NCBI GenBank assembly: GCA_036560485.1
Contig: DATBRC010000033.1
Span: 1 to 25,368, forward strand
Length of the DNA: 25,368 nucleotides
Source of the DNA: DATBRC01 sp036560485
GTDB taxonomy: Bacteria; Pseudomonadota; Gammaproteobacteria; Burkholderiales; Burkholderiaceae_D
Reading direction: 5' to 3'
The translations under genes were made by a program, and so were the position numbers. Positions 7,764 to 16,001 of the stretch are shown here, in pieces. Within the stretch, counting starts at the first letter, position 1. The number at the start of each line of letters is the position of its first letter. The notes beneath the pieces were generated by a model. That model was not told the DNA's origin. It made no database searches and saw only the letters and a list, made by a program, of their open reading frames with translations.

Positions 7764-7892
7764 CTGGATCCTGCAAAAGTATGAATGGTTAAATCATATT
7801 TATTTGCATTTCATGATAAAAACTTGAAATAAATCAAAGAGATGTACTGTTACACTCCCTAATATCTTGCTAATTTGCCGAAAACAATCCCT

Positions 7893-8906
7893 ATGCTTAC
7901 ACAAAAAAAGACGAATCCAACAACCACAGCATCCTATATTCTCACCGGTCTGGCATTGTTCTTCATAATGGAAAGAAGTTTGCTTGCGGCATTTTTTTCT
8001 GGATTGTTGGTATATTCGCTGGTTCACATGCTGATCCCTTTTATCAGCATAAGGATTAACAGCAAGCGTGCAAAAATACTCGCCGTAGCACTGCTTGGTA
8101 CGCTGATTGTGACAATTTTGTCGCTCGCAATTTGGGGCATTATTGTATTTTTTAAAAGCGATGCAGGCAGTGTGCAGGCATTACTGCAAAAGCTGGCGGA
8201 TATCATTGAGGCATCGCGCAATCAAATTCCTGAATGGTTACGAGCCCATTTACCTGAGGACACTGACTCTCTCAGGGAAATGATTTCAGCGTGGCTGCGG
8301 GAGCATGCGATTGAGGCAAAAACTGTAGGCGAAGAGACTGGCCGTACAGTAGCGCACATCCTGATCGGCATGATCGTCGGTGCCATGGTCGCCTTGCATG
8401 AATCAACGGAAGTGCCGATTTACAAATCCCTGGCAACTTCCTTGCACATCCGTATGTTGAATATCAGCGAAGCGTTTCAGAAGATCGTTTTTGCACAGGT
8501 ACGGATTGCAGCGATCAATGCCACTTTAGTTGCTGTGTATCTCATCGTTATATTACCGATCTCCGGCATTCATCTTCCGCTGACGAAGAGCATGATTGCG
8601 ATTACTTTTTTCGTTGGACTGCTACCAGTCGTCGGCAATCTGATTTCCAACACCGTACTCGTCATCGTCGCGTTATCTCACTCACTCAACACTGCGGTGG
8701 CTTCTTTGATTTTCATGATTATCATTCACAAACTGGAATATTTTTTGAATGCCAAAATCATCGGTACGCATATCAATGCACGTGCATGGGAATTGTTGAT
8801 TGCGATGCTGGTGATGGAATCGGTGTTCGGACTACCGGGTGTGATTGCTGCGCCGGTGTTTTATGCGTATCTCAAAAAAGAATTGATGGATCGCGGGTTG
8901 GTTTGA
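7893..8906 (+). CDS. AI-2E family transporter (PerM-like permease)
   Basis: The 337-residue product has the layout of the AI-2E exporter/PerM family. N-terminal paired membrane helices (about residues 12-85) are followed by a long soluble segment (about 90-150, including IPEWLRAHLPEDTDSLREM). A C-terminal block of five or six helices ends in the family-typical ARAWELLIAMLVMESVFGLPGVIAAPVFYAYLKKEL. Members include the autoinducer-2 exporter TqsA and sodium/proton antiporters, so the substrate cannot be assigned. An in-frame TTG at 7875 would add six residues; the ATG at 7893 was chosen, but neither has a clear ribosome site. The gene stands alone, convergent with the TMEM175 gene on its right. 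Confidence 0.85.
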   Translation: MLTQKKTNPTTTASYILTGLALFFIMERSLLAAFFSGLLVYSLVHMLIPFISIRINSKRAKILAVALLGTLIVTILSLAIWGIIVFFKSDAGSVQALLQKLADIIEASRNQIPEWLRAHLPEDTDSLREMISAWLREHAIEAKTVGEETGRTVAHILIGMIVGAMVALHESTEVPIYKSLATSLHIRMLNISEAFQKIVFAQVRIAAINATLVAVYLIVILPISGIHLPLTKSMIAITFFVGLLPVVGNLISNTVLVIVALSHSLNTAVASLIFMIIIHKLEYFLNAKIIGTHINARAWELLIAMLVMESVFGLPGVIAAPVFYAYLKKELMDRGLV

Positions 8907-8928
8907 TTGCGCATCTCAATAGCTTTTT

Positions 8929-9513
8929 TTACTTTCCTTGGGAAGCAATTTTTCGTTCGATACGCTGGTCCGGTATTAACCATACAAGTGCAACGAAAGC
9001 ATAAAGTCCGCAGGAAATCCATGGCGATATGAACGCACTCGGAATCGCGATGGCATAGAGAAATGGTGACATCTTTCCCTTGATGTCTTTACCAATGGCA
9101 GCAGCAAGGGCGGAATCAGGCCCCTGTGCGTTAATGATGGTCCGCTGCAAAACCCAATAGGCAAAAGCGGCCATCAGCAAGACCACGCCATAAAAAGCTG
9201 TTGGTGTGGCAGCGAAGTGATTCTCGCCCATCCAGCCAGTGACAAACGGCGTGAGAGACAACCAGAACAAAAGATGCAAATTAGCCCAAAGCACACCGCC
9301 ACTTACCTTCTGCGTCAGGTGCAGCATGTGGTGGTGGTTATTCCAGTAAATACCAACATAAATGAAGCTGAGGATATAGCTTAGAAATACAGGAAACAAG
9401 GAAATTAATGCCGCTACTGTTTCACCATGCGGCACCTTCAATTCCAAAACCATGATGGTGATAATGATCGCAAGAACGCCATCGCTAAATGCTTCCAGCC
9501 GGCTTTTACCCAT
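8929..9513 (-). CDS. TMEM175 family (DUF1211) potassium channel-like protein
   Basis: The 194-residue membrane protein starts MGKSRLEAFSDGVLAI and has the hallmark R-x3-FSD motif (R5, F9-S10-D11) in the first helix of the TMEM175 fold. Six membrane segments are apparent, with a HHHMLH cluster between the second and third, as is common in bacterial homologues. Bacterial TMEM175 proteins form tetrameric, weakly selective potassium channels in the inner membrane. Length and single-repeat form fit the prokaryotic branch. The gene is convergent with the AI-2E permease and separated from ispF by a 121-bp gap with no obvious control element. The family is clear; the physiological role is unknown. 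Confidence 0.88.
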   Translation of the reverse strand: MGKSRLEAFSDGVLAIIITIMVLELKVPHGETVAALISLFPVFLSYILSFIYVGIYWNNHHHMLHLTQKVSGGVLWANLHLLFWLSLTPFVTGWMGENHFAATPTAFYGVVLLMAAFAYWVLQRTIINAQGPDSALAAAIGKDIKGKMSPFLYAIAIPSAFISPWISCGLYAFVALVWLIPDQRIERKIASQGK

Positions 9514-9634
9514 GCTCTAATCCCTCTTCTATATGGATCTATCTGGATCGCATTATTCCTGATTTGATGAACGGGATAAATGATCGCTTTAAGTAAAGTA
9601 AGTGACTATCCGCTGCCGATCTACAACAGCATCA

Positions 9635-10126
9635 TTAAACGCGATAAAGCAACGCCACCGCTTCTGCCGCAATCCCTTCCTCGCGTCCAAGATAACCAAG
9701 CTTTTCATTCGTCTTGGCTTTGATATTCACACAGTTAGCTTGCAATCCCAAATCAGCAGCAATATTCATCACCATTTGAGGAATATGTGGCGCCATCTTC
9801 GGCGCTTGTGCAATGATCGTCGCGTCGACATTCCCGATTGCATATCCTGTCTGCGCAATCCGTTCAGCAATTGCACGCAGCAACAAGCGTGAATCGGCAC
9901 CGGAAAATTTTGGATCGGTATCCGGAAAATGTTTGCCGATATCACCCAACCCAGCCGCACCAATGATTGCGTCGGTAATTGCATGCAGCAACACATCCGC
10001 ATCAGAATGCCCCATCAATCCGGTTGCATGCGGAATCGTGACACCACCGATGATTAATTTGCGGCCTGCGACCAGAGCATGGCAATCGTAGCCTTGACCA
10101 ATTCGGAACGGGGGGTTTGAATTCAT
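9635..10126 (-). CDS. ispF: 2-C-methyl-D-erythritol 2,4-cyclodiphosphate synthase
   Basis: The 163-residue product catalyses cyclisation of CDP-ME 2-phosphate to MEcPP with release of CMP, in the MEP pathway of isoprenoid precursor synthesis. The zinc ligands D14, H16 (GYDCH) and H48 (DVLLHA) are present, as is the conserved GDIGKHFPDTD loop at 61-71 and the C-terminal TNEKLGYLGREEGIAAEA. Length matches the family. The start codon overlaps the ispD stop in an ATGA tetranucleotide, so the two are translationally coupled in one operon. Separate ispD and ispF genes are present rather than the IspDF fusion of alphaproteobacteria. Confidence 0.97.
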   Translation of the reverse strand: MNSNPPFRIGQGYDCHALVAGRKLIIGGVTIPHATGLMGHSDADVLLHAITDAIIGAAGLGDIGKHFPDTDPKFSGADSRLLLRAIAERIAQTGYAIGNVDATIIAQAPKMAPHIPQMVMNIAADLGLQANCVNIKAKTNEKLGYLGREEGIAAEAVALLYRV

Positions 10127-10821
10127 GCTATTCCTTTTAAAAGCAATTCTGCCAATGCAATATCCTGCGACAAGGTCACCTTGAGATTGCGTGCGCTTCC
10201 TTCGACCAGCTTGGGTTTCAATCCCAACGCTTCAATAGCGCTTGCTTCATCGGTAACTTGCTTGACTTGCATTAGCGCACGTTGCAATAAAGCGTAACGA
10301 AACATTTGCGGCGTTTGTGCAGCCCATAAACTGTCGCGCGGTACCGTCGCTTCGGCACGGCTATTGGCGTCGGCGCGTTTGAGCGTATCGACGATCGGCA
10401 ACGCCAATAATCCACCAACTGGATCATCGTGCAATTCCTGTATCAACTTGTTGATCAAGACCGACGTCAAACCTGGACGAGCCGCATCATGCACCAATAT
10501 CCAATCTTCATTACTCACATGATCACGCATTGCATGCAGGCCATTTAATACCGAGTCATGGCGCGTTGCACCACCGTTTCTCATAACGGTAACGCGCTCA
10601 GCAAGATGTGGGGCAACACTCAATATTTCATCAATATAGGCATCCTCAGCGCTGACTATCAGGTAAATATGGACAATCGCATCGGTTGCAGCAAACGTGT
10701 CGAGAACATGCAGCAACATCGATTTGCCGTTGATCGGCATGTATTGCTTGGGAAAGCCAACGCCCAGGCGTTCTCCCACACCGGCGGCGGGGATCAGGGC
10801 GAAGTAGCGTGAAGTCGTCAT
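10123..10821 (-). CDS. ispD: 2-C-methyl-D-erythritol 4-phosphate cytidylyltransferase
   Basis: The 232-residue enzyme transfers CMP from CTP to MEP, giving CDP-ME, the third step of the MEP pathway. The nucleotide-binding motif PAAGVGER at 11-18 and K25 in PKQY form the CTP site. GGATRHDSV at 83-91 and HDAARP at 111-116 are also conserved. The length is normal. It is the first gene of the ispD-ispF operon and overlaps ispF by four bases. A likely sigma-70 promoter lies just upstream, leaving a leader of only about 11 nt. It is divergent from mfd across a 178-bp region. Confidence 0.97.
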   Translation of the reverse strand: MTTSRYFALIPAAGVGERLGVGFPKQYMPINGKSMLLHVLDTFAATDAIVHIYLIVSAEDAYIDEILSVAPHLAERVTVMRNGGATRHDSVLNGLHAMRDHVSNEDWILVHDAARPGLTSVLINKLIQELHDDPVGGLLALPIVDTLKRADANSRAEATVPRDSLWAAQTPQMFRYALLQRALMQVKQVTDEASAIEALGLKPKLVEGSARNLKVTLSQDIALAELLLKGIA

Positions 10822-10838
10822 GGTGCCGTCAAATTCAG

Positions 10839-10867
10839 ATTATAGGTTGAGCTAATGTAGTTGTCGT
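10839..10867 (-). promoter_or_regulatory. Promoter of ispD-ispF
   Basis: On the minus strand a perfect TATAAT (10839-10844) is preceded by ACGACA (10862-10867), a four-of-six match to TTGACA, with a 17-nt spacer. Transcription would begin near 10832. Confidence 0.5.
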
Positions 10868-10930
10868 GATGATACCTTACCCATGCCGCAAATTGGCTAT
10901 TTGAAGCCAACTCGAGAAGGACGCTTGGTT

Positions 10931-10936
10931 TATAAT
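10931..10936 (+). promoter_or_regulatory. -10 box likely serving mfd
   Basis: TATAAT occurs about 63 bases before the mfd start. No good -35 sits at the usual distance. A small inverted repeat, TTGGCT-ATTTGA-AGCCAA at 10893-10910, lies where the -35 would be expected and could be an operator or a chance hairpin. Confidence 0.4.
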
Positions 10937-10999
10937 CCACCCTTACTTTTCATTCTTGCGGCTCACCTGTCCACCATGACATTTTAGCTGGTGCAATTG

Positions 11000-13900
11000 A
11001 TGTCATTCGACCTATTAAAATCGCTTCCCAAAGCCGGTAACCGTTTTGCCCTGCCTGCAGCGCATGGTTCGGCGGATTCGTTTGCGTTGGCACAAGCGGC
11101 AACCGTGCTCAAATCGCAGAAACAAATGCTGACTGTCGTTGTCGCCAACGCAACGGACGCGCAACGCTTGCTTGCAGAAATCCCCTGGTTCGGCAATCAG
11201 CAGGATGCCAGGCTGCGTTGTCATTTATTGCCCGACTGGGAAACATTGCCGTATGACGCGTTCTCACCGCATCAGGACTTGGTATCCGAGCGTCTGGCGA
11301 CGTTATATGAAGTACAGAACGGCCAATGCGATGTATTGATCGTACCTGCCACCACCGCGCTGGTGCGCATGGCGCCGCCCTCGTTCCTGGCTGCTTACAC
11401 ATTCTTTTTCAAGCAAGGCGAAAAGCTGGATGAGACGCGCCTCAAATCGCAATTGACGCTGGCCGGTTACACGCATGTCGCGCAAGTGATGTCGCCGGGT
11501 GAATATTCTGTGCGCGGCGGCTTGATCGATCTGTTTCCGATGGGTTCTGCGTTGCCATATCGGCTGGATCTGTTTGGCGACATGATTGAGACGATTCGTA
11601 CATTCGATGCGGACAGTCAGCGCTCGTTATATCCAGTCAAGGAAGTCCGCTTGCTGCCGGGTCGCGAATTCCCAATGGATGAAGCGGCGCGCACAGCTTT
11701 TCGCGGTCGCTGGCGCGAAGTATTCGAAGGCGATCCATCCAAGTCGGCAATTTACAAGGATATCGGCCATGGCATCGCTGCCGCCGGGATTGAATATTAT
11801 CTGCCGCTGTTTTTTGAAGAATCCGCCACGTTGTTCCACTACTTGCCGACAGAAACCACGTTCGCGCTGATTGGCGATATCGATGCAGCGATCAAACGGT
11901 TTTGGGCCGATACACAGTCACGCTATCAGTTTTTGAAGTCGGATCGCGAGCGCCCTTTGCTTGCGCCGCAAGCGCTGTTTTTAACGGACGAAGATTTTTT
12001 TACTCTGGCGAAGCCATATGGCCGATGGATTATTCAGCAAAGCGATACCGCATCCGAATTATCTGCGCCGCTACCCAATATCGCAGTCAATCGGCGCGTC
12101 GATGATCCGCTCGTCAATCTGCGTGCGTATCTACTGCAAACCGACAAGCGTGTGATGATCTGCGCAGAATCGAATGGCCGTCGTGAAACCTTGCAGCAAT
12201 ATTTCAATGAATATGCATTAGCGTTGGTGCCATGCGAAGGCTATGCAGATTTCGTCACTGGTTCGGCCAAGTTAATGCTGGGCGTTGCACCTTTGCATTC
12301 GGGTTTTGAACTCAGCGCATCGTGTGGCAATCTGGTTTTCATCACCGAGACCGAACTGTATGCAGGTTCCGGCCGCCGCGTCGGCAAGAAAAAACAGGAA
12401 GGCGCTACGCAGGTCGAGTCGATGGTACGCGACCTGTCGGAACTCAAGATCGGCGATCCGGTAGTGCACGTCAATCATGGTATCGGCCGCTATATGGGAT
12501 TGACCAGCATGGATTTGGGTGATGGTGAAACCGAGTTCTTGCATCTGGAATATGCGAAGGACACCAAGCTGTATGTGCCGGTCTCGCAATTGCATGTGAT
12601 CTCGCGTTATTCCGGTGCATCGCCGGAGGATGCGCCGTTGCATACGCTCGGCTCCGGTCAATGGGAAAAAGCCAAGCGCAAGGCGGCGCAACAAATCCGC
12701 GACACCGCTGCCGAATTGCTCAATTTGTATGCACGTCGCGCACTACGCCAAGGTCATTCATTCGAATATTCTGCACATGATTATGAGGCGTTTGCAGAGA
12801 GTTTCGGCTTTGAAGAAACGCCGGATCAGGCAGCCGCCATCAATGCCGTCATCAAGGATATGACCGGCGGCAAACCGATGGATCGTTTGATATGCGGCGA
12901 CGTCGGTTTTGGCAAAACTGAGGTTGCATTACGTGCCGCATTCGTCGCCGTGCTAGGTGGTAAGCAAGTCGCTATCCTCGCGCCGACCACGCTGCTGGCT
13001 GAACAACATGCGCAAACATTTGCTGACCGCTTTGCCGATTGGCCCGTCAAAATAGCCGAACTGTCACGCTTTCGATCAGGTAAAGAAATTTCGCAAGCGA
13101 TCAAAGGCATGGCTGATGGCACACTGGATATCGTGATCGGCACGCACAAGTTGCTGTCTGGCGACGTCAAGTTTTCCCGCCTCGGCCTGGTGATCATCGA
13201 TGAAGAACATCGATTTGGCGTGCGCCAGAAAGAAGCATTGAAAGCCTTGCGTGCCGAGGTCGATGTACTAACGTTGACTGCAACGCCAATCCCGCGCACG
13301 CTCGGTATGGCGCTGGAAGGCTTGCGTGATTTTTCGATCATTGCAACTGCGCCGCAAAAGCGTTTGGCGATCAAAACATTTGTCCGTAGCGAAGGCGATT
13401 CGGTGATACGCGAAGCCTGTCTGCGTGAATTGAAGCGCGGCGGTCAGGTTTATTTCCTGCACAACGAAGTTGAAACCATCCAGAATCGCAAAGCAATGCT
13501 GGAAGCATTATTGCCTGAAGCACGCATCGCTGTAGCGCACGGTCAGATGCACGAACGCGATCTGGAAAAAGTCATGCGCGATTTCGTCGCACAGCGTTTC
13601 AACATCCTGCTCTGTACCACGATCATTGAAACCGGCATCGACGTGCCGACTGCCAATACCATCATAATGCACCGTGCGGATAAATTCGGTTTGGCGCAAT
13701 TGCATCAGCTGCGTGGCCGAGTCGGCCGTTCACACCATCAAGCCTATGCTTATCTGCTGGTGCATGACACGCACAGCATGGCGAAACTGGCACAGCGCCG
13801 GCTGGATGCAATCCAGCAGATGGAAGAACTGGGCAGCGGCTTTTATCTGGCCATGCATGATCTGGAAATTCGCGGTGCAGGCGAAGTATTGGGAGAGAAT

Positions 13901-14446
13901 CAGTCAGGTGAAATGATGGAGATCGGCTTTCAACTGTATTCCGACATGTTGAATGAAGCGGTGCGCTCCTTGAAGAATGGCAAGGAGCCGGATCTCGCTG
14001 CACCACTTTCCACCACGACCGAAATCAACTTGCACGTTCCTGCGCTGCTACCGAATGATTATTGCGGCGATGTGCATGAGCGGTTGTCGCTGTACAAGCG
14101 CCTGGCTAACTGCAGCACGCATGACGCGGTGGATAATCTTCAGGAAGAATTGATTGATCGTTTCGGCAAGCTGCCCGATCCTGCCAAGGCCCTGATTGAA
14201 ACCCATCGTTTGCGTGTCGCTGCCAAGCCGGTCGGCATCATTAAAATTGACGCGCATATCGAATCAGCGGTCCTGCAATTCGAACCCAATCCGCCAATCG
14301 ATGCAATGCGCATTATCGATTTGATTCAGAAGAATCGACATATCAAACTCAATGGACAGGACAAACTTCGCATCACTGCTGCAATGCCCGACCTTGCTAC
14401 ACGCGTGGCGCAAGTGAAGTCGACGATCAAAGCTCTGGTAGCATAA
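11000..14446 (+). CDS. mfd: Transcription-repair coupling factor Mfd
   Basis: The 1148-residue product (the same length as E. coli Mfd) releases RNA polymerase stalled at DNA lesions and recruits UvrA for nucleotide excision repair. The N-terminal third is the UvrB-like module (YSVRGGLIDLFP near residue 170). The RNA polymerase-interaction domain begins around 484 (GDPVVHVNHGIGRYMGL). The RecG-like translocase has Walker A GDVGFGKTE at 633-641 with K639, and the DEEH box from D734. The TRG-type motif region follows (LRGRVGRSHHQAYAYLL), and then the C-terminal TRCF domain. An in-frame GTG at 10991 would add three residues; the ATG at 11000 was preferred. No truncation or frameshift is seen. 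The other repair gene here, uvrC, is 10 kb away. Confidence 0.98.
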   Translation: MSFDLLKSLPKAGNRFALPAAHGSADSFALAQAATVLKSQKQMLTVVVANATDAQRLLAEIPWFGNQQDARLRCHLLPDWETLPYDAFSPHQDLVSERLATLYEVQNGQCDVLIVPATTALVRMAPPSFLAAYTFFFKQGEKLDETRLKSQLTLAGYTHVAQVMSPGEYSVRGGLIDLFPMGSALPYRLDLFGDMIETIRTFDADSQRSLYPVKEVRLLPGREFPMDEAARTAFRGRWREVFEGDPSKSAIYKDIGHGIAAAGIEYYLPLFFEESATLFHYLPTETTFALIGDIDAAIKRFWADTQSRYQFLKSDRERPLLAPQALFLTDEDFFTLAKPYGRWIIQQSDTASELSAPLPNIAVNRRVDDPLVNLRAYLLQTDKRVMICAESNGRRETLQQYFNEYALALVPCEGYADFVTGSAKLMLGVAPLHSGFELSASCGNLVFITETELYAGSGRRVGKKKQEGATQVESMVRDLSELKIGDPVVHVNHGIGRYMGLTSMDLGDGETEFLHLEYAKDTKLYVPVSQLHVISRYSGASPEDAPLHTLGSGQWEKAKRKAAQQIRDTAAELLNLYARRALRQGHSFEYSAHDYEAFAESFGFEETPDQAAAINAVIKDMTGGKPMDRLICGDVGFGKTEVALRAAFVAVLGGKQVAILAPTTLLAEQHAQTFADRFADWPVKIAELSRFRSGKEISQAIKGMADGTLDIVIGTHKLLSGDVKFSRLGLVIIDEEHRFGVRQKEALKALRAEVDVLTLTATPIPRTLGMALEGLRDFSIIATAPQKRLAIKTFVRSEGDSVIREACLRELKRGGQVYFLHNEVETIQNRKAMLEALLPEARIAVAHGQMHERDLEKVMRDFVAQRFNILLCTTIIETGIDVPTANTIIMHRADKFGLAQLHQLRGRVGRSHHQAYAYLLVHDTHSMAKLAQRRLDAIQQMEELGSGFYLAMHDLEIRGAGEVLGENQSGEMMEIGFQLYSDMLNEAVRSLKNGKEPDLAAPLSTTTEINLHVPALLPNDYCGDVHERLSLYKRLANCSTHDAVDNLQEELIDRFGKLPDPAKALIETHRLRVAAKPVGIIKIDAHIESAVLQFEPNPPIDAMRIIDLIQKNRHIKLNGQDKLRITAAMPDLATRVAQVKSTIKALVA

Positions 14447-14476
14447 CTATTTTTCTGCCTCATTTTAAATACAACA

Positions 14477-15322
14477 ATGAACCTGATCCTGCAAGGCCTG
14501 ACAACTGACCAATCTTCTATCAATCGCATTGCTGCGTTGGCTCATGCGCAGCGCGTAGTAGCAATTCGGCCCAACGTCTATCGCTGCGAAGACGTGGCGC
14601 ATTCCGATGCATTGAAAGCAGAAATCGATGCTGCCTGCTATGCAGCCAAACTTGACTATGCTTTCGCACCGGTCGGACGAAAATTACCTGATTTCAAGCT
14701 GGTCGTGATGGATATGGATTCCACACTCATCACGATTGAATGCATAGATGAGATCGCTGACATGCAAGGCTTGAAGCCGCAAGTTGCTGAGATTACTGAA
14801 TCCGCAATGCGTGGTGAGATCGAATTTCGCGAAAGCCTGACACGTCGTGTGGCGTTGCTGAAAGGATTGGATGCTTCTGCCTTGCAACGTGTTTATGATG
14901 AGCGCTTGCAACTTTCTCTTGGCGCAGAAAAGATGCTCGCCGCCGTTAAAGCTGCCGGATTAAAAACCTTGCTCGTCTCAGGTGGTTTTACTTTTTTCAC
15001 CGACAGAATGAAAACCCGCCTTGGTCTGGATTACACACATTCCAATGTACTGGAAATTGCTGATGGAAAATTAACCGGGCACGTACTTGGAAATATTGTC
15101 GATGCAATTGAGAAAAAGCAAATGACCGAACGGGTTTGCGCAGAACTTAACATCTCGCCAAGCCAAGCGATTATCATGGGCGACGGCGCAAACGATTTAA
15201 AAATGATGAGCATCGCCGGCATATCTGTGGCGTTCCGTGCCAAACCAATTGTTCGTGCACAAGCTGATGTTGCATTGAATTTTGTCGGCCTTGACGGCAT
15301 TTTGAATTTATTCGATGAATGA
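14477..15322 (+). CDS. serB: Phosphoserine phosphatase
   Basis: The 281-residue HAD-family enzyme hydrolyses O-phosphoserine to serine, the last step of serine synthesis. The catalytic DMDST motif lies at 79-83, with D79 as nucleophile and D81 as acid/base, followed by E88. SGG at 168-170 is motif II, K213/K214 is motif III, and GDGAND at 235-240 is motif IV. The N-terminal 70 residues are a shortened ACT-like regulatory region, as in other proteobacterial SerB proteins. It starts 30 bp after the mfd stop on the same strand, so cotranscription is likely. All catalytic residues are present. Confidence 0.95.
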   Translation: MNLILQGLTTDQSSINRIAALAHAQRVVAIRPNVYRCEDVAHSDALKAEIDAACYAAKLDYAFAPVGRKLPDFKLVVMDMDSTLITIECIDEIADMQGLKPQVAEITESAMRGEIEFRESLTRRVALLKGLDASALQRVYDERLQLSLGAEKMLAAVKAAGLKTLLVSGGFTFFTDRMKTRLGLDYTHSNVLEIADGKLTGHVLGNIVDAIEKKQMTERVCAELNISPSQAIIMGDGANDLKMMSIAGISVAFRAKPIVRAQADVALNFVGLDGILNLFDE

Positions 15323-15349
15323 ATCGGTAACTTGATTGGATGAAAAAAT

Positions 15350-15712
15350 ATGGCCCAGGAAATTGTATTTGACAGCAAATTGCAATCTCTTAAAAACCTC
15401 GCATGGTGGCTTTATATATTTCATGGTGCCAGTTTGGTTTTTTCTCTTGGCCTTCTTTCCTGGATCCCTCTCTTCATCAATTACATCAAACGCCCTGACG
15501 CTGAAGGCACGTTTGTTCACACCCATCACTCCTGGCAAATCCGATCATTCTGGTGGTTCTTTTTCGGCATGATGCTTGGCGGCGCATTTTTTATTACCGT
15601 GATCGGCATTCCGCTTGCGTGGTTGATCTGGTGTGCATCGTGGCTATGGAAAGCGTACCGCATTATTCGAGGCTTATTGGATTTAAACGATAACAAACCG
15701 ATGCCGGAATAA
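15350..15712 (+). CDS. Small membrane protein, DUF4870/COG3671-like
   Basis: The 120-residue protein has two or three hydrophobic segments (about residues 18-46, 66-85 and 86-104) separated by HTHHSWQIRSFWW, a polar loop typical of the DUF4870-like or COG3671 uncharacterised membrane proteins. The C-terminus is charged (LDLNDNKPMPE) and probably cytoplasmic. It starts 27 bp after serB on the same strand and may share its transcript. No enzymatic motif is visible. The membrane location is clear, the family assignment fair, and the function unknown. Confidence 0.75.
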   Translation: MAQEIVFDSKLQSLKNLAWWLYIFHGASLVFSLGLLSWIPLFINYIKRPDAEGTFVHTHHSWQIRSFWWFFFGMMLGGAFFITVIGIPLAWLIWCASWLWKAYRIIRGLLDLNDNKPMPE

Positions 15713-15807
15713 ACCCATGTCCGAACGCTAATTAACGCCAAAAAAACAACTCAAAATTATTTTTTTATTATCGGATTTCCCCTCCATATAAATGCAATTT
15801 GATTGCA

Positions 15808-15838
15808 TTGACAATCTTGCGTGCCAATACGCTATGAT
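15808..15838 (+). promoter_or_regulatory. Possible promoter upstream of the GGDEF-EAL gene
   Basis: A consensus TTGACA at 15808-15813 is followed by TATGAT at 15833-15838. The 19-nt spacer is longer than ideal. The leader to the GTG at 16002 would be about 155 nt and contains the hairpin AGTACA-CGCAA-TGTACT. Otherwise I see nothing in the 289-bp gap before the gene. Confidence 0.35.
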
Positions 15839-16001
15839 TAATCTCAATAAATAAAATATTCAAGCTTGTTGGCGTTTTGCAAATAAAAATATTTTGTGAC
15901 GCAGTACAACGCATTAAGAGACTCGTCACAAGTACACGCAATGTACTGCCAAGGTAGAGGGGGTAACAATAATGTTCAGCACATTATTCGAGACATAAGT
16001 C

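Noticed and set aside
12241..13374. Long antisense open frames within mfd
   Set aside because: They mirror the codon bias of mfd, overlap each other in several frames and carry no recognisable domain.
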